A stretch of DNA of 64,000 nt from Streptomyces sp. NBC_00670 (GTDB taxonomy: Bacteria > Actinomycetota > Actinomycetes > Streptomycetales > Streptomycetaceae). The notes under the pieces are model-generated. The model saw only the letters and a list, made by a program, of their open reading frames with translations. It made no database searches and was not told the origin of the DNA. Positions 10,295 to 20,690 of this stretch are shown here, in pieces; positions within the stretch are counted from its first letter, which is position 1, and each line of letters starts with the position of its first letter. The stretch lies in the NCBI RefSeq assembly GCF_036226765.1, contig NZ_CP109017.1:1302001-1366000 (forward strand), in the 5' to 3' direction. The position numbers and the translations under genes are program-made.

Positions 10295-12966
10295 TACTGG
10301 GCCGTCTCGGTGACGAGGCGTTCGACGGCGGCCACGGCCTCGCCGACGGCGGCCGGGTTCTGGCCGCCGCCCTGGGCGACGTCCGGCTTGCCGCCACCGC
10401 CGCCGCCGAGGGTCTTGGCGGCGGTGCGCACCAGGTCACCGGCCTTCAGACCGCGCTCGCGGGCGGCCTCGTTGGTGGCGATGACCGTGAGCGGCCTGCC
10501 GTTGTTCACGGCGAACAGGGCGACCACGGCGGCCCGGCCGCCCTGGATGCGGCCGCGCACGTCGAGGACCAGCTTGCGCAGGTCGTCGGCGGAGGTGCCG
10601 TCCGGGACCTGTCCGGTGACCACGGCGATCCCGCGCACGTCCTTGGCGGACTCGACGAGGCCGGCGGCGGCCTGGAGCACCTTCTCGGCGCGGAACTTCT
10701 CGATCTCCTTCTCGGCGTCCTTGAGCCGCGCGAGCATCCCGGCGATCTTCTCGGGCAGCTCCTCGGAGCGGCCCTTGACCAGCTCGGTCAGCTGGTTGAC
10801 GACCGTGTGCTCGCGGGCCAGGAAGTTGTACGCGTCGACGCCGACCAGGGCCTCGATCCGGCGCACACCGGAGCCGATGGACGACTCGCCGAGCAGCTTG
10901 ACCAGGCCGAGCTGGGCGGTGTTGTGGACGTGCGTGCCGCCGCACAGCTCCTTGGAGAAGTCGCCGATGGTCACCACGCGGACGCGCTCGCCGTACTTCT
11001 CGCCGAACTCGGCGATGGCGCCCTGCTTCTTGGCCTCGTCGATGCCCATGACGTCGGCGCGGACGTCCAGGTCGCGGGCGAGCACCTCGTTGATCTTCTG
11101 CTCGACGTCGGTCATCACGGCCGTCGGGACGGCGGACGGGGAGCCGAAGTCGAAGCGGAAGCGGCCGGGCTGGTTCTCGGAACCGGCCTGGGCGGCCGTC
11201 GGGCCGAGGGCGTCGCGCAGGGCCTGGTGGGTGAGGTGGGTGGCCGAGTGGGCGCGGGCGATGGCCTTGCGGCGGCGGTCGTCGATCGAGGCCTGGGCCT
11301 TGGCGCCGACGGTCACCTCGCCGACCTGGACGACGCCCTTGTGGACGTAGACGCCCGGGACCGGCTTCTGGCAGTCGCGGATCTCGATGACGGCGCCGGA
11401 GTCGGCCCGGATCCGGCCGGTGTCGCCGATCTGGCCGCCGCCCTCGGCGTAGAACGGGGTGCGGTCGAGGACGATCTCGACCTCGTCGCCCTCGGTGGCG
11501 GCCGGCGAGGAGACGCCGTCGACGAGGATGCCGACGACGGTGGACTCGCCCTCGGTGTCGGTGTAACCGATGAAGTCGGTGGCACCGGCGGCGTCGGCGA
11601 TCTCGCGGTAGGCGCCCAGGTCGGCGTGGCCGGTCTTCTTGGCCAGGGCGTCGGCCTTGGCGCGCTCCCGCTGCTCCTTCATCAGACGGCGGAAGCCGTC
11701 CTCGTCCACGGACAGCCCCTGCTCGGCGGCCATCTCCAGGGTGAGGTCGATGGGGAAGCCCCAGGTGTCGTGGAGCAGGAACGCCTTGTCGCCGGCGAGG
11801 ACCGTGGAGCCGGCGGCCTTGGTCTCGGTGACGGCGCTGTCCAGCACGTTGGTGCCGGCGTTGAGGGTCTTGAGGAAGCGGGCCTCCTCGGCGAGGGCGA
11901 CCTTCTCGATGCGCTCGCGGTCGGTGATCAGCTCCGGGTACTGCTGCCCCATCATCTCGATCACGGTGTCGATGAGGTCCTTGACGACCGGGCCGGTGGC
12001 GCCCAGGAGGCGCATGTTGCGGATGGCGCGGCGCATGATGCGGCGCAGCACGTAGCCGCGGCCCTCGTTGCCCGGGGTGACGCCGTCGCCGATGAGCATC
12101 ACGGAGGTGCGCATGTGGTCGGTGACCACGCGCAGTGAGACGTCCGAGTCGTGGGCGTCGCCGTAGGCGACACCGGTCAGCTCGGTGGCCTTGCTGATGA
12201 CGGCCATGGAGGTGTCGATCTCGTACAGGTTCTGCACGCCCTGGAGGATCATGGCGAGGCGTTCGAGACCGAGGCCGGTGTCGATGTTCTTGCTCGGCAG
12301 GTCGCCGAGGATCTCGAAGTCCTCCTTGCCGATGCCCTGGCCCCGCTCGTACTGCATGAAGACCAGGTTCCAGATCTCGACGTACCGCTCGTCGTTGACG
12401 GCGGGGCCGCCCTCGACGCCGAACTCGGGGCCGCGGTCGTAGTTGATCTCGGAGCAGGGGCCGCAGGGGCCGGGGACGCCCATGGACCAGAAGTTGTCCT
12501 TCTTGCCCAGGCGCTGGATTCGCTCGGCGGGGACGCCGACGATGTCGCGCCAGATGCGCTCGGCCTCGTCGTCCTCCTCGTAGACGGTGATCCAGAGCTT
12601 CTCGGGCTCCAGGCCGTAGCCGCCCTTGTCCTGGGGGGTGGTGAGCAGCTCCCAGGCGAGCTTGGCGGCGCCCTCCTTGAAGTAGTCGCCGAAGGAGAAG
12701 TTGCCGCACATCTGGAAGAACGTGCCGTGCCGGGTGGTCTTGCCGACCTCTTCGATGTCCGGCGTGCGCACGCACTTCTGGACGCTGGTGGCGCGGTCGA
12801 AGGGCGGCTTGACCTCGCCCAGGAAGTAGGGCTTGAAGGGCACCATGCCGGCGGGGACGAGGAGCAGAGTCGGGTCGTCCGCGATGAGCGACGCCGAAGG
12901 GACGACGGTGTGCCCGCGCTCCTCGAAGAAGCTCAGCCAGCGGCGGCGGATCTCGGCCGACTCCAT
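10294..12966 (-). CDS. alaS: Alanyl-tRNA synthetase
   Basis: 890 residues, full length. The domains are the class II catalytic core (about 1-450, with [20 protein letters not shown] after the core), the editing domain with its zinc-binding HSATHLTH and ELCGGTHVH motifs (about 570-690), a coiled-coil link, and a C-terminal C-Ala domain ending in a glycine-rich [18 protein letters not shown] segment. It charges tRNA-Ala and clears mischarged Ser and Gly. The ATG at 12966 overlaps the preceding gene's stop by one base (TGATG), so the two upstream envelope-type genes are in the same operon. Confidence 0.98.
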   Translation of the reverse strand: MESAEIRRRWLSFFEERGHTVVPSASLIADDPTLLLVPAGMVPFKPYFLGEVKPPFDRATSVQKCVRTPDIEEVGKTTRHGTFFQMCGNFSFGDYFKEGAAKLAWELLTTPQDKGGYGLEPEKLWITVYEEDDEAERIWRDIVGVPAERIQRLGKKDNFWSMGVPGPCGPCSEINYDRGPEFGVEGGPAVNDERYVEIWNLVFMQYERGQGIGKEDFEILGDLPSKNIDTGLGLERLAMILQGVQNLYEIDTSMAVISKATELTGVAYGDAHDSDVSLRVVTDHMRTSVMLIGDGVTPGNEGRGYVLRRIMRRAIRNMRLLGATGPVVKDLIDTVIEMMGQQYPELITDRERIEKVALAEEARFLKTLNAGTNVLDSAVTETKAAGSTVLAGDKAFLLHDTWGFPIDLTLEMAAEQGLSVDEDGFRRLMKEQRERAKADALAKKTGHADLGAYREIADAAGATDFIGYTDTEGESTVVGILVDGVSSPAATEGDEVEIVLDRTPFYAEGGGQIGDTGRIRADSGAVIEIRDCQKPVPGVYVHKGVVQVGEVTVGAKAQASIDDRRRKAIARAHSATHLTHQALRDALGPTAAQAGSENQPGRFRFDFGSPSAVPTAVMTDVEQKINEVLARDLDVRADVMGIDEAKKQGAIAEFGEKYGERVRVVTIGDFSKELCGGTHVHNTAQLGLVKLLGESSIGSGVRRIEALVGVDAYNFLAREHTVVNQLTELVKGRSEELPEKIAGMLARLKDAEKEIEKFRAEKVLQAAAGLVESAKDVRGIAVVTGQVPDGTSADDLRKLVLDVRGRIQGGRAAVVALFAVNNGRPLTVIATNEAARERGLKAGDLVRTAAKTLGGGGGGKPDVAQGGGQNPAAVGEAVAAVERLVTETAQ

Positions 12967-13322
12967 CAGTGGTCCTCATTCCGGTTGTACGAGTGGTACG
13001 TCGGCCTCTCGACGTACCGCGGTGTGTCGTGGTTCTCGATGGCGGCGTACCGCCGGGGTGCGGGGAGTTCGCGGTCGGGGGCGGGGGCGTTGATGCCCAG
13101 CGCGTCACCCAGTTCCGCCTCCCGGCGGGCCATGTTGTCGCGGACGTCGAGCGCGAAGCCGACCGCCCGGTGCTTGATCCGGTGGCCGGTCTCCAGCGCC
13201 TTGTTGGCCGCGGTGGCGGCGAGGCTCTCGGGGGTGAGCCGCCTCAGCTTGCGGTTGACCTTGGTGGTGGCCCAGACGCCTGCGGCGACGCCGGTGCCGA
13301 ACCAGAACGTACGGCGGAACAT
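12966..13322 (-). CDS. DUF6167-like conserved small protein
   Basis: 118 residues, beginning [20 protein letters not shown] with a short glycine-rich hydrophobic N-terminus that could insert in the membrane. A basic amphipathic middle ([24 protein letters not shown]) and a polar tail with several Tyr and His residues follow. No catalytic motif is visible. It is conserved between rpsD and alaS in Streptomyces as I recall. Its stop overlaps the alaS start, suggesting co-expression rather than a role in tRNA charging. Function unknown. Confidence 0.85.
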   Translation of the reverse strand: MFRRTFWFGTGVAAGVWATTKVNRKLRRLTPESLAATAANKALETGHRIKHRAVGFALDVRDNMARREAELGDALGINAPAPDRELPAPRRYAAIENHDTPRYVERPTYHSYNRNEDH

Positions 13323-13329
13323 GGCTGGG

Positions 13330-13797
13330 TCAGTTCCCCTTTTCGCGGTGGGCGCGGTCGGCTGCCCGCTGTGCGCGCCTGGCCCGGCGGGCGGCCGGGA
13401 CGGTACGGCCGACGATCACTTCGCTCCGGGGCTCGGCGGACGGCTGTGCGTCCCGGCGGCCGGTGAGGGCGCGGCGTACGCCGTAGCCGAACGCGGCGAC
13501 CTTGACCAGGGGGCCGCCGAAGGTGGAGGCGACGGTCGTGGAGAGCGCCGAGGCGTTCGACGTGACTTCCTGGACGTCGGTGGCGATGGCGTCGACGCGG
13601 TCGATCTGGGTCTGCGCCGAGCGCACGGCGGCGGAGGCGTCGTTCAGCAGCGGGACGGCCTGTTCGGTCACGTCCGCGACGAGCTTGGTGGTCGCCCGGA
13701 GCGTCTGGGCCAGCCTCGCCAGTGCCACGGCGAGGAAGGACACCAGGATCGCCCAGAACACGGCCACCAGGATCCCGGCCACCTCTCCACCGGACAC
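13330..13797 (-). CDS. DUF948-family membrane-anchored protein
   Basis: 155 residues. One N-terminal membrane helix (AGILVAVFWAILVSFLAVAL, about 7-26) is followed by a long predicted helix resembling methyl-accepting or DUF948 coiled coils (TLRATTKLVADVTEQAVPLL to ATDVQEVTSNASALSTTV). The tail is very basic and Arg/Ala-rich (AARRARRAQRAADRAHREK). It is probably a bitopic protein with a coiled-coil domain; no enzyme motif is visible. It is first gene of the run leading into alaS. The 263-bp gap upstream contains the rpsD terminator at 13928-13976. Confidence 0.85.
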   Translation of the reverse strand: MSGGEVAGILVAVFWAILVSFLAVALARLAQTLRATTKLVADVTEQAVPLLNDASAAVRSAQTQIDRVDAIATDVQEVTSNASALSTTVASTFGGPLVKVAAFGYGVRRALTGRRDAQPSAEPRSEVIVGRTVPAARRARRAQRAADRAHREKGN

Positions 13798-13927
13798 CTG
13801 CGCGCACCCGCTCCCTGAAAACGTGCCTGCACATCAACATGACCGACGACATCGAAGCCATCGGGAAAATCAAAAAAGCAGTGTCCCCGAGCCTATCGCG
13901 CCCGGCATGCCGTTCCGTACCGCATTA

Positions 13928-13976
13928 CCGGCGCCGGCCGCCGGAAACGCGAGGGTCCGGCGGCGGCCGGCGCCGG
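13928..13976 (-). terminator. Strong hairpin 3' of rpsD
   Basis: An 18-base arm (CCGGCGCCGGCCGCCGGA, 13928-13945) pairs with 13956-13976 with a three-base bulge and a 10-base loop. It lies about 85 bases beyond the rpsD stop and has no strong U-tract, as is common for Streptomyces terminators. It separates rpsD from the DUF948-alaS operon. Confidence 0.75.
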
Positions 13977-14060
13977 GAACGGCCGGGGCCCGCCGCTCCG
14001 GCCACGAGGGCGGGGCGACGGGCCCGGGCACGCGGTGTGTGCCGCGTCCGCTGAGGGTGA

Positions 14061-14675
14061 TCAGCGGGCGTAGTACTCGACGACGAGCTGCTCGTCGCAG
14101 ATCACCGGGATCTCCTTGCGGTTCGGCTCGCGGTCCAGGCGGAACGCCAGGGCCTTGAGGTTCACCTGGAGGTAGCGCGGGGTCTCGCCCTCGGGGGCGA
14201 AGCCGCCCTCACGGGCGATGGAGAAGAGGGTCTTCTCACGGCTGCGCTCACGGACCATGACGACGTCGTCCGGCTTGACGCGGAAGGACGGCTTGTCGAC
14301 CTTCTGGCCGTTGACCTCGATGTGGCCGTGGACGACCATCTGGCGGGCCTGGTAGATCGTGCGGGCGATGCCCGAGCGCAGGACCAGGGCGTCGAGACGG
14401 CGCTCGAGCTCGATGACCAGGGCCTCACCGGTCTTGCCCTGCGTCTTGGCGGCACGCTCGTAGGCGCGGACGAGCTGGCGCTCGGACACGTCGTACTGCG
14501 CGCGCAGACGCTGCTTCTCGAGCAGCCGGACCTTGTAGTCCGAGTTCTGCTTGCGGCCGCGGCCGTGCTCGCCCGGCGGGTAGGGGCGGGCCTCGAAGTA
14601 CTTGACGGCCTTCGGGGTCAGCGCGATGCCGAGGGCACGCGACTTCTTGACCTTGGGGCGGGACTGGTTCGCCAC
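14061..14675 (-). CDS. rpsD: 30S ribosomal protein S4
   Basis: 204 residues; starts [20 protein letters not shown] with GTG at 14675 after an AAGAAGAAG purine run. S4 is a primary 16S rRNA binder that nucleates assembly of the 30S body. The S4 RNA-binding domain is at about 90-155 ([39 protein letters not shown]). The N-terminal domain lacks the four-Cys zinc site, so this is the zinc-independent (C-minus) type. It stands alone rather than in the alpha operon, with a leader of more than 300 bases described separately. Confidence 0.98.
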   Translation of the reverse strand: MANQSRPKVKKSRALGIALTPKAVKYFEARPYPPGEHGRGRKQNSDYKVRLLEKQRLRAQYDVSERQLVRAYERAAKTQGKTGEALVIELERRLDALVLRSGIARTIYQARQMVVHGHIEVNGQKVDKPSFRVKPDDVVMVRERSREKTLFSIAREGGFAPEGETPRYLQVNLKALAFRLDREPNRKEIPVICDEQLVVEYYAR

Positions 14676-15011
14676 TTCTTCTTCTCTTCTCTTCGCTTAC
14701 GGCTTCACCAGGGTTACGGGAGGTCGCATCCGCAGCCGGGGAAACCCGCCGGGCCCGGTGAACCGGGCCTGCCGGGCAGCCGCTCCCCTGATCTGGGCAC
14801 ATACGTGCAGCACGCGAGTGGCCCACCGACCGGGGCCCCGGGGGTCCGTACGGACCCCCGGGGCTGGTGGTGGGCTGCCCGCGACACCTTCGACGGTGCG
14901 CGACGCTCCTGGATCCTCCCGCGCCGTGCGGCGTGGAGGTTCCGGCTGGGTGTCCCGCTCTGGTGGCGTCGGCCGGGGCCGACACGGGACGCAGCACTCC
15001 GGGCGAGTCTA
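14676..15011 (-). promoter_or_regulatory. Long structured rpsD leader with candidate promoter
   Basis: The 383-bp gap between rarA and rpsD has no gene. On the minus strand a -10-like TAGACT lies at 15006-15011, with no convincing -35. Downstream is a perfect 28-bp palindrome (14836-14863) extendable to a hairpin of about 25 bp spanning 14821-14875. Next come a second hairpin GGCCCGG-TTCA-CCGGGCC (14752-14769) and a purine-rich ribosome-binding region. If TAGACT is used, the rpsD leader is about 320 nt. The large hairpin would then sit inside it as an attenuator or S4-binding structure; otherwise it is simply the rarA terminator. Confidence 0.5.
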
Positions 15012-15058
15012 CAGGGCGGCCGGGGCTGCTCTCGACCGGGACTCCGGGCAGGGGTTGC

Positions 15059-16420
15059 CTACGGCTGCTCGCGGCCGAGGTGTCTGCGGGTCCACTCCAC
15101 GGCGTCCGCGTACCGTGCCTCGCCGCCGTGCCGGGTGGGCCGGTAGTAGGAGCGGTCCTTGAGGGCGTCCGGGGCGTACTGCTGGGCGGCGATGCCCTCG
15201 GGCAGGTCGTGCGGGTAGACGTACCCCTGGGCGTGGCCGAGCTTGGCGGCGCCCTTGTAGTGCCCGTCGCGCAGATGTGCCGGGACCGGGCCCGCGAGGC
15301 CCTTGCGCACGTCCTCCAGGGCGGCGCCTATCGCCGTCGTCGCGGAGTTGGACTTGGGGGCGAGGGCGAGGGCGATCGTGGCGTGGCTGAGGGTGAGCGC
15401 GGCCTCCGGGAAGCCGATCAGGGCGACGGCCTGGGCGGCGGCGACGGCCGTGGGCAGTGCGTTCGGGTCGGCGAGGCCGATGTCCTCGCTGGCGGAGATC
15501 ATCAGCCGGCGGGCGATGAACCGGGGGTCCTCGCCGGCCTCGATCATGCGGGCCAGGTAGTGCAGCGCCGCGTCCACGTCGGAGCCGCGGATGGACTTGA
15601 TGAGGGCGCTGGCCACGTCGTAGTGCTGGTCGCCGGAGCGGTCGTACTTCACGGCGGCCCGGTCGACCGTCTCCTCCAGGGTGGTCAGGCCGATCTCCGA
15701 CTCGCCCTTGTCCAGCGCGGCGCCGGCGGCCGCCTCCAGGGCGGTCAGCGCGCGCCGGGCGTCTCCGCCGGCGATCCGCAGCAGATGCGCCTCGGTCTCC
15801 TCCGGGAGTGCGACGGCGCCCTTGAGCCCGCGCTCGTCGGCCAGCGCGCGGCGGAGCAGCCCGCGCAGGTCGTCGTCGGTGAGGGGTTCGAGGGTGAGCA
15901 GGAGCGAGCGGGAGAGCAGCGGGGAGATGACCGAGAAGTACGGGTTCTCGGTCGTCGCGGCGATCAGCGTGACCCAGCGGTTCTCCACGGCGGGGAGCAG
16001 GGAGTCCTGCTGTGCCTTGCTGAAGCGGTGGATCTCGTCGAGGAAGAGGACCGTCTCCGTGCCGTAGCCGCCGGTGGCGCGGCGGGCGCCGTCGATGACC
16101 GCGCGCACCTCCTTGACGCCGGCGGTGATCGCGGACAGCTCCACGAAGCGCTTGTTCGTCGCCTTGGAGACGACGTACGCCAGGGTCGTCTTCCCGGTGC
16201 CGGGCGGGCCCCAGAGGATGACCGAGGAGGGGCCGGCCGGGCTGCCCGCGGAGGTGCCCTCGCCGACCAGTCTGCGCAGCGGGGAGCCGGGTTTGAGCAG
16301 GTGCTGCTGGCCCACCACCTCGTCGAGGCTGCGGGGGCGCATCCGGACGGCCAGGGGGCTGGCGGCCGGGTCCTTCTCCTGGCGTTCCTCGGCGGCGGCG
16401 GTGAACAGGTCGGGTTCCAC
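15059..16420 (-). CDS. rarA: Replication-associated recombination AAA ATPase RarA (MgsA)
   Basis: 453 residues from GTG at 16420. RarA acts at stalled replication forks and belongs to the clamp-loader-like AAA+ group. Visible are Walker [15 protein letters not shown], Walker [12 protein letters not shown], sensor [12 protein letters not shown], the arginine-finger region SPLLSRSLL, and the C-terminal tetramerisation domain ([40 protein letters not shown]). The N-terminus carries [12 protein letters not shown], and no UBZ finger is present, as expected in bacteria. It is transcribed toward rpsD. Confidence 0.95.
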   Translation of the reverse strand: MEPDLFTAAAEERQEKDPAASPLAVRMRPRSLDEVVGQQHLLKPGSPLRRLVGEGTSAGSPAGPSSVILWGPPGTGKTTLAYVVSKATNKRFVELSAITAGVKEVRAVIDGARRATGGYGTETVLFLDEIHRFSKAQQDSLLPAVENRWVTLIAATTENPYFSVISPLLSRSLLLTLEPLTDDDLRGLLRRALADERGLKGAVALPEETEAHLLRIAGGDARRALTALEAAAGAALDKGESEIGLTTLEETVDRAAVKYDRSGDQHYDVASALIKSIRGSDVDAALHYLARMIEAGEDPRFIARRLMISASEDIGLADPNALPTAVAAAQAVALIGFPEAALTLSHATIALALAPKSNSATTAIGAALEDVRKGLAGPVPAHLRDGHYKGAAKLGHAQGYVYPHDLPEGIAAQQYAPDALKDRSYYRPTRHGGEARYADAVEWTRRHLGREQP

Positions 16421-16540
16421 GGAGAAAACCCTAAGTCACGCCACTGACAATGCGCGGCCGGCCGCCGGGGCGGAGCCCGCGGAGCCGACGGCTCGGGGCC
16501 CCGGGAGGCTCCCAGGAGGGCTGGTGGAGCCTTCGAGGAC

Positions 16541-17206
16541 TCAGGAGGCCCAGAGCTGGCTACCCCAGCGGGTGAGGACCAGCATCGCGATGATGCCGAC
16601 GTGGGTGACCGGCAGGACCCAGGTGAACTCCTTGAGGAAGTTCTTCACCGGGCGGGGGGCGGGCAGGAAGTCGTTGCGCACGTTGTGCGAGGTCACGTAC
16701 CAGAACATGGTGATCGTGATCACCCAGGCCAGGGAGCACCACAGGCACAGGGCGTTGATCTCGTACAGCGTCTGGAACTGCAGCCAGGTGCAGAAGCCCA
16801 CGCCGAAGAGCGTGCCGAAGTTGAAGGTGAGCCAGTACCAGCGGGGGAAGCGGGCGCGGGTGAGCAGGCTCATGCCGACGCAGATGACGATGCCGTAGCA
16901 GACCAGGCCGAGGAACGGGTTGGGGAACCCGAAGACCGCGGCCTGCTTGCTCTCCATGACGCTGCCGCAGGAGACGATCGGGTTGATGCTGCAGTTCGGT
17001 GTGAACGTCCTGCCCTCGGCCTTGGCCTCGGCGATCTTGATCTTGTCCAGGGTGATGACCCAGGAGGCGAGCAGGCCGAGGGCGCCGGTGATCACCAGCA
17101 TCACGGAGAAGGCGCGGCCGGCGCCGACCGTGCGGGGCGCGGGGGTGTGCTCCGGCTCCGGGTCGGTGGCTTCTGTGGACGCGTCCCTGACTGTCGTCTT
17201 GCTCAT
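16541..17206 (-). CDS. Vitamin K epoxide reductase (VKOR) family membrane protein
   Basis: About 220 residues from the ATG at 17206 (an alternative ATG at 17251 has no ribosome-binding site). Four to five membrane helices surround the redox centre. The Cys pair in FTPNCSINPIVSCGSVMESK and the membrane CXXC in NALCLWCSLAW are present, as is the conserved FPNPFLGLVCYG. Bacterial VKOR proteins reoxidise DsbA-like thiol oxidases using quinone. No DsbA is adjacent, but a DsbA-like protein is encoded at 59722-60258. The C-terminus extends about 50 residues beyond the core with another hydrophobic segment. Confidence 0.9.
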   Translation of the reverse strand: MSKTTVRDASTEATDPEPEHTPAPRTVGAGRAFSVMLVITGALGLLASWVITLDKIKIAEAKAEGRTFTPNCSINPIVSCGSVMESKQAAVFGFPNPFLGLVCYGIVICVGMSLLTRARFPRWYWLTFNFGTLFGVGFCTWLQFQTLYEINALCLWCSLAWVITITMFWYVTSHNVRNDFLPAPRPVKNFLKEFTWVLPVTHVGIIAMLVLTRWGSQLWAS

Positions 17207-17390
17207 CACGCCGATTCCGTCGCTTGAGGTGGAGTGGGTGGGCAGGGTCATTGTGCCGTACGGGGAGGGTTGTTCACCGTTCGCTGCGGATAAGAAGGGG
17301 TGGTTGGGGGGTGGGGGGCGCCGGGTTCACGCCATCGATGGACGGCGTGGGGGTACGGGTGAGCGAGGGTGGGGGTGCGCGTTCGTTTTT

Positions 17391-17511
17391 CTCGCCCCCG
17401 CCGCCCCTACCCGTCCCGTCCCTTCAAGGGGCTCCGCCCCTTGGACCCCGGCACGGGGCTTCGCCCCGTTTTCGCGCAGTTCCCCGCGCCCCTCTCAGGG
17501 GCGCGGGGAAC
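17391..17511. repeat. Dispersed multi-hairpin module, copy A (3' of hisS)
   Basis: The 316-bp gap between the VKOR gene start and the hisS stop contains three perfect hairpins. They are AAGGGGC-TCC-GCCCCTT (17426-17442), ACGGGGC-TTC-GCCCCGT (17453-17469) and a 15-bp stem at 17479-17511 ending GGGGCGCGGGGAAC. They follow the sequence CGCCCCCGCCGCCCCTACCC (17394-17413). The same order of blocks recurs at 21981-22154 and 34144-34233. The 15-bp stem begins 12 bases after the hisS stop codon, so termination of hisS transcription is the obvious role. Confidence 0.8.
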
Positions 17512-17522
17512 CCTCTGCACCC

Positions 17523-18785
17523 TCAGCCCAGGCGGGTTTCCAGTTCGGCGACGATTTCGTTGAGGCCGACCGGTGCCTGGTCGCCGGACTCCATGTCCTT
17601 GAGCTGGACCACGCCCTCCGCGAGGTCCCGCTCGCCGGCGACGATCGCGAACCGCGCCCCGCTCCGGTTCGCGTTCTTCATCGCCCCCTTGAGCCCCTTC
17701 CCGCCGTACGCGAAGTCCGTCGAGATCCCGAGCTTGCGCAGCTCCGTCACCTTGGCGAACAGGACCCGCCGTGCCTCCTCGCCGAGCGGCACCGCGTACA
17801 CGCTCGTCACGGAGGGCAGCGGCAGCTCGACGCCCTCCGCCTCCAGCGCCAGCACCGTACGGTCCACGCCCAGCGCCCAGCCGACCGACGGCAGGGCGGG
17901 GCCGCCGATCATCTCGGAGAGGCCGTCGTAGCGGCCGCCGCCGCCCACCGCGGACTGGGCGCCCAGCCCGTCGTGGACGAACTCGAAGGTCGTCCGGGTG
18001 TAGTAGTCCAGGCCGCGCACGAGCCGCGCGTCGTCCTCGAAGGAGACGCCCGCCGCGGTGATCAGCTCGCGGACCTCCTCGTGGTACGCCTTGCACGCGT
18101 CGCAGAGGTAGTCCCGCAGGATCGGGGCGTCGGTGAGCTGCTTCTGGACGTCGGGCCGCTTGTCGTCGAGGACGCGCAGCGGGTTGATCTCGGCGCGGCG
18201 CAGTGTCTCCTCGTCGAGGTCGAGGCCGCGCAGGAAGTCCTGGAGGGCGGCGCGGTAGACCGGGCGGCACTCCTTGTCGCCGAGGCTGTTGAGCAGGATG
18301 CGGAAGTTCCGCAGGCCCAGCGAGCGGTACGCCTGGTCGGCGAGGATGATCAGCTCGGCGTCGAGCGCCGGGTCCTCCGCGCCGATGGCCTCGGCGCCGA
18401 CCTGGGAGAAGTGGCGGTAGCGGCCCTTCTGGGGGCGCTCGTAGCGGTAGTAGGAGCCCGAGTACCAGAGCTTGACCGGGAGGTTGCCCGCCTTGTGGAG
18501 GTTGGCCTCCAGGGCGGCGCGCAGCACGGAGGCGGTGCCCTCGGGGCGCAGGGCGAGCCGGGAGCCGCCCTTGGTCTCGAAGGCGTACATCTCCTTGGTC
18601 ACGATGTCGGTGGACTCGCCGACGCCGCGCGCGAAGAGTTCGACGCTCTCGAAGCCGGGCGTCTCGATGTAGCCGTAGCCGGAGTTGCGCAGCGGCCGGG
18701 CGATCGCCTCGCGCACCGCCAGGAAGGTGGCGGAGTCGGGCGGCAGCAGGTCGTACGTGCCCTTGGGGGCCTTGAAAGTGCTCAC
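17523..18785 (-). CDS. hisS: Histidyl-tRNA synthetase
   Basis: 420 residues from GTG at 18785 ([16 protein letters not shown]). This is a class II synthetase. Motif 2 is the [20 protein letters not shown] segment, the histidine-A motif is [15 protein letters not shown], and motif 3 is in [14 protein letters not shown]. The C-terminal anticodon-binding domain begins near [15 protein letters not shown]. It is full length with no sign of being a HisZ-type paralogue. It lies 13 bases downstream of the hydrolase gene and is probably co-transcribed with it. Confidence 0.98.
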   Translation of the reverse strand: MSTFKAPKGTYDLLPPDSATFLAVREAIARPLRNSGYGYIETPGFESVELFARGVGESTDIVTKEMYAFETKGGSRLALRPEGTASVLRAALEANLHKAGNLPVKLWYSGSYYRYERPQKGRYRHFSQVGAEAIGAEDPALDAELIILADQAYRSLGLRNFRILLNSLGDKECRPVYRAALQDFLRGLDLDEETLRRAEINPLRVLDDKRPDVQKQLTDAPILRDYLCDACKAYHEEVRELITAAGVSFEDDARLVRGLDYYTRTTFEFVHDGLGAQSAVGGGGRYDGLSEMIGGPALPSVGWALGVDRTVLALEAEGVELPLPSVTSVYAVPLGEEARRVLFAKVTELRKLGISTDFAYGGKGLKGAMKNANRSGARFAIVAGERDLAEGVVQLKDMESGDQAPVGLNEIVAELETRLG

Positions 18786-18798
18786 GGAGGGTTTCTCG

Positions 18799-19515
18799 TC
18801 ACATTCCTCGTCGGGGAGCGCCGGGCGTGCCGCTGTCGCGGCTGCCCGCGGCCACCTGCCGCAGATACGGGTTGGTGGCGCGCTCCTGGCCGATGGTCGT
18901 CTGGGGACCGTGCCCGGACAGCACCACGGTCGAGTCCTCGAGCGGCAGGCACACGCGGGCCAGCGACGCGAGCAGTTCTTCCGTGTCACCGCCGGGCAGG
19001 TCGGTGCGTCCGACGGAGCCGGCGAACAGCAGGTCGCCCGAGAAGAGGATCGGCGGGATGTCCGCCGCCTCGGGCAGCCCGAAGGTCACCGACCCCTTGG
19101 TATGGCCGGGCGCGTGGGCGACGGAGAACTCCAGGCCGGCCAGGGGCAGCACGGCGCCGTCGGCCAGTTCCTTCACGTCGTCGGGCTCTCCCACGGTGAG
19201 TTCGCCCAGGAGCTGGGCGCCGACCGAGCGGCCGAGGGCCTTCTCCGGGTCGCTCATCATGTAGCGGTCGTCGGGGTGGATCCACGCCGGTACGTCGTGG
19301 GCGCCGCAGACGGGCACGACCGAGGCGACGTGGTCGAGGTGGCCGTGGGTGAGGACGACGGCGACGGGCTTGAGCCGATGCTTGCGCAGCGCGTCCTCGA
19401 CTCCCTGGGCGGCCTCGTGGCCCGGGTCGATGATCACGCACTCCTCACCGGCGGCGGGGGCGACGAGGTAGCAGTTCGTCCCCCAGGCACCGGCGGGAAA
19501 TCCGGCAATGAGCAC
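18799..19515 (-). CDS. Metallo-beta-lactamase-fold hydrolase (glyoxalase II-like)
   Basis: 238 residues from GTG at 19515, which has AAGGAC upstream. The zinc-binding THGHLDH (HxHxDH), the later [11 protein letters not shown] and [16 protein letters not shown], and the final [12 protein letters not shown] carry all the metal ligands expected of the family. The layout matches YcbL/GloB-like hydrolases found next to hisS in many bacteria. The exact substrate (glyoxylate-type thioester or other) cannot be told from sequence. It is divergent from the cyclophilin gene. Confidence 0.9.
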   Translation of the reverse strand: MLIAGFPAGAWGTNCYLVAPAAGEECVIIDPGHEAAQGVEDALRKHRLKPVAVVLTHGHLDHVASVVPVCGAHDVPAWIHPDDRYMMSDPEKALGRSVGAQLLGELTVGEPDDVKELADGAVLPLAGLEFSVAHAPGHTKGSVTFGLPEAADIPPILFSGDLLFAGSVGRTDLPGGDTEELLASLARVCLPLEDSTVVLSGHGPQTTIGQERATNPYLRQVAAGSRDSGTPGAPRRGM

Positions 19516-19733
19516 GTTCGTCCTTCTTGTCGTCTTCTGTCACCGTTCGTCGCCGTACGGCCGGACCTGGGCCGGGTACGGAGACGGGCGGGCACCGGTC
19601 AGAGCCTACCGGCGCTGCCGTTTCCTCAGCGAACCCATATACGGTACGGGGCTACACGCGGACGGCCGGCCCACGCACGCGAACCGGTCGGCGCACGAGA
19701 CGCTTGACACCAGACGCTTGAGGAGACAACACC

Positions 19734-20555
19734 GTGGTCAGCCAGGAACAGCGGCGGCGTCAGCTCGCCCGGGAGAAGTTCTTGCGGCAGCAGCAGCGGC
19801 GCACCGACGCGCGCCGACGCGCGAAGGTGCGCAACTCCGTGATCGCCTCGGTGCTCGGCGTCGTCGTGGTGGGCAGTGTGGCGCTGTACACGACCGGAGT
19901 GATGAAGGACGACGACAAGAAGGAGAACGCGGGCGCGGAGGTGACGCCGAGCGCCTCCCCGACCACCAAGGCGCCGGATCCGTGCGACAAGGCGGCCAAG
20001 GGCAAGGTGAAGTCGCTGAGCTGGAAGAAGGAGCCGGCGATGACCATCGACAAGTCGGCGGACTACACCATGAAGCTCGCGACGACGTGCGGTGACATAG
20101 ACATCGCCCTGAAGACGGCGGCCGCCCCGCACACCGTCAACTCGTTCGACTTCCTCGCCGGCAAGGGGTTCTTCGACCACACCAAGTGCCACCGGCTCAC
20201 CACCAACAGCATCTACGTGCTGCAGTGCGGCGACCCCACGGGCAGCGGCAGCGGCGGTCCCGGGTACACGATTCCGGACGAGAACCTGAAGGACAAGAGC
20301 CTCAAGAAGGACACCTACCCGGCGGGTACGGTCGCGATGGCGAACACCGGCCAGAAGCACACCGGCGGCAGCCAGTTCTTCCTCGTCTACAAGGACAGTC
20401 CGCTGCCGGCCAGCTACACCCCGTTCGGAACGGTTTCCGACGCCGGCATGAAGGTCCTGAAGAAGATCGCCGATGCGGGTGAGAACACCGGAGCGGGTGA
20501 CGGCGCCCCCAACGCGACCGTGGTGATCAACAAGGCCACCGTGACGAAATCCTGA
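19734..20555 (+). CDS. Membrane-anchored cyclophilin-type peptidyl-prolyl isomerase
   Basis: 273 residues from GTG at 19734 with GAGGAG upstream. A very basic cytosolic N-terminus (QRRRQLAREKFLRQQQRR) precedes one membrane helix (about 35-55), a Ser/Thr/Pro linker, and a cyclophilin domain from about 110. The domain shows ATTCGDIDIALKTAAAPHTV, FFDHTKCHRL, GTVAMANTGQKHTGGSQFF and YTPFGTVSDAGM. It probably assists folding on the outer face of the membrane. Several of the canonical active-site residues (H-R, GSQFF) can be seen. It is divergent from the hydrolase-hisS pair. Confidence 0.92.
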   Translation: MVSQEQRRRQLAREKFLRQQQRRTDARRRAKVRNSVIASVLGVVVVGSVALYTTGVMKDDDKKENAGAEVTPSASPTTKAPDPCDKAAKGKVKSLSWKKEPAMTIDKSADYTMKLATTCGDIDIALKTAAAPHTVNSFDFLAGKGFFDHTKCHRLTTNSIYVLQCGDPTGSGSGGPGYTIPDENLKDKSLKKDTYPAGTVAMANTGQKHTGGSQFFLVYKDSPLPASYTPFGTVSDAGMKVLKKIADAGENTGAGDGAPNATVVINKATVTKS

Positions 20556-20612
20556 CCGTCAACTGCGAAATTTCGGTCGTGCGGGATGCGGACAGCCGCC
20601 CCGCCGGTCGCC

Positions 20613-20674
20613 TAGATTGGCCGTGACGAAACTGTGGACGATGCCCGGGGGTGTACCGCTCCCCCGCGCGCATC
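20613..20674 (+). promoter_or_regulatory. Promoter -10 and leader hairpin of the DUF349 gene
   Basis: A -10-like TAGATT lies at 20613-20618. The leader then contains a hairpin with GATGC (20640-20644) pairing GCATC (20670-20674) and GGGGG (20647-20651) pairing CCCCC (20661-20665) across a 9-base loop. It ends 17 bases before the GTG start, just ahead of the GGAGGAGG ribosome-binding site. The C-rich arm could also pair with that site. The function is not known. Confidence 0.5.
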
Positions 20675-20690
20675 ATGTGGAGGAGGCGCT

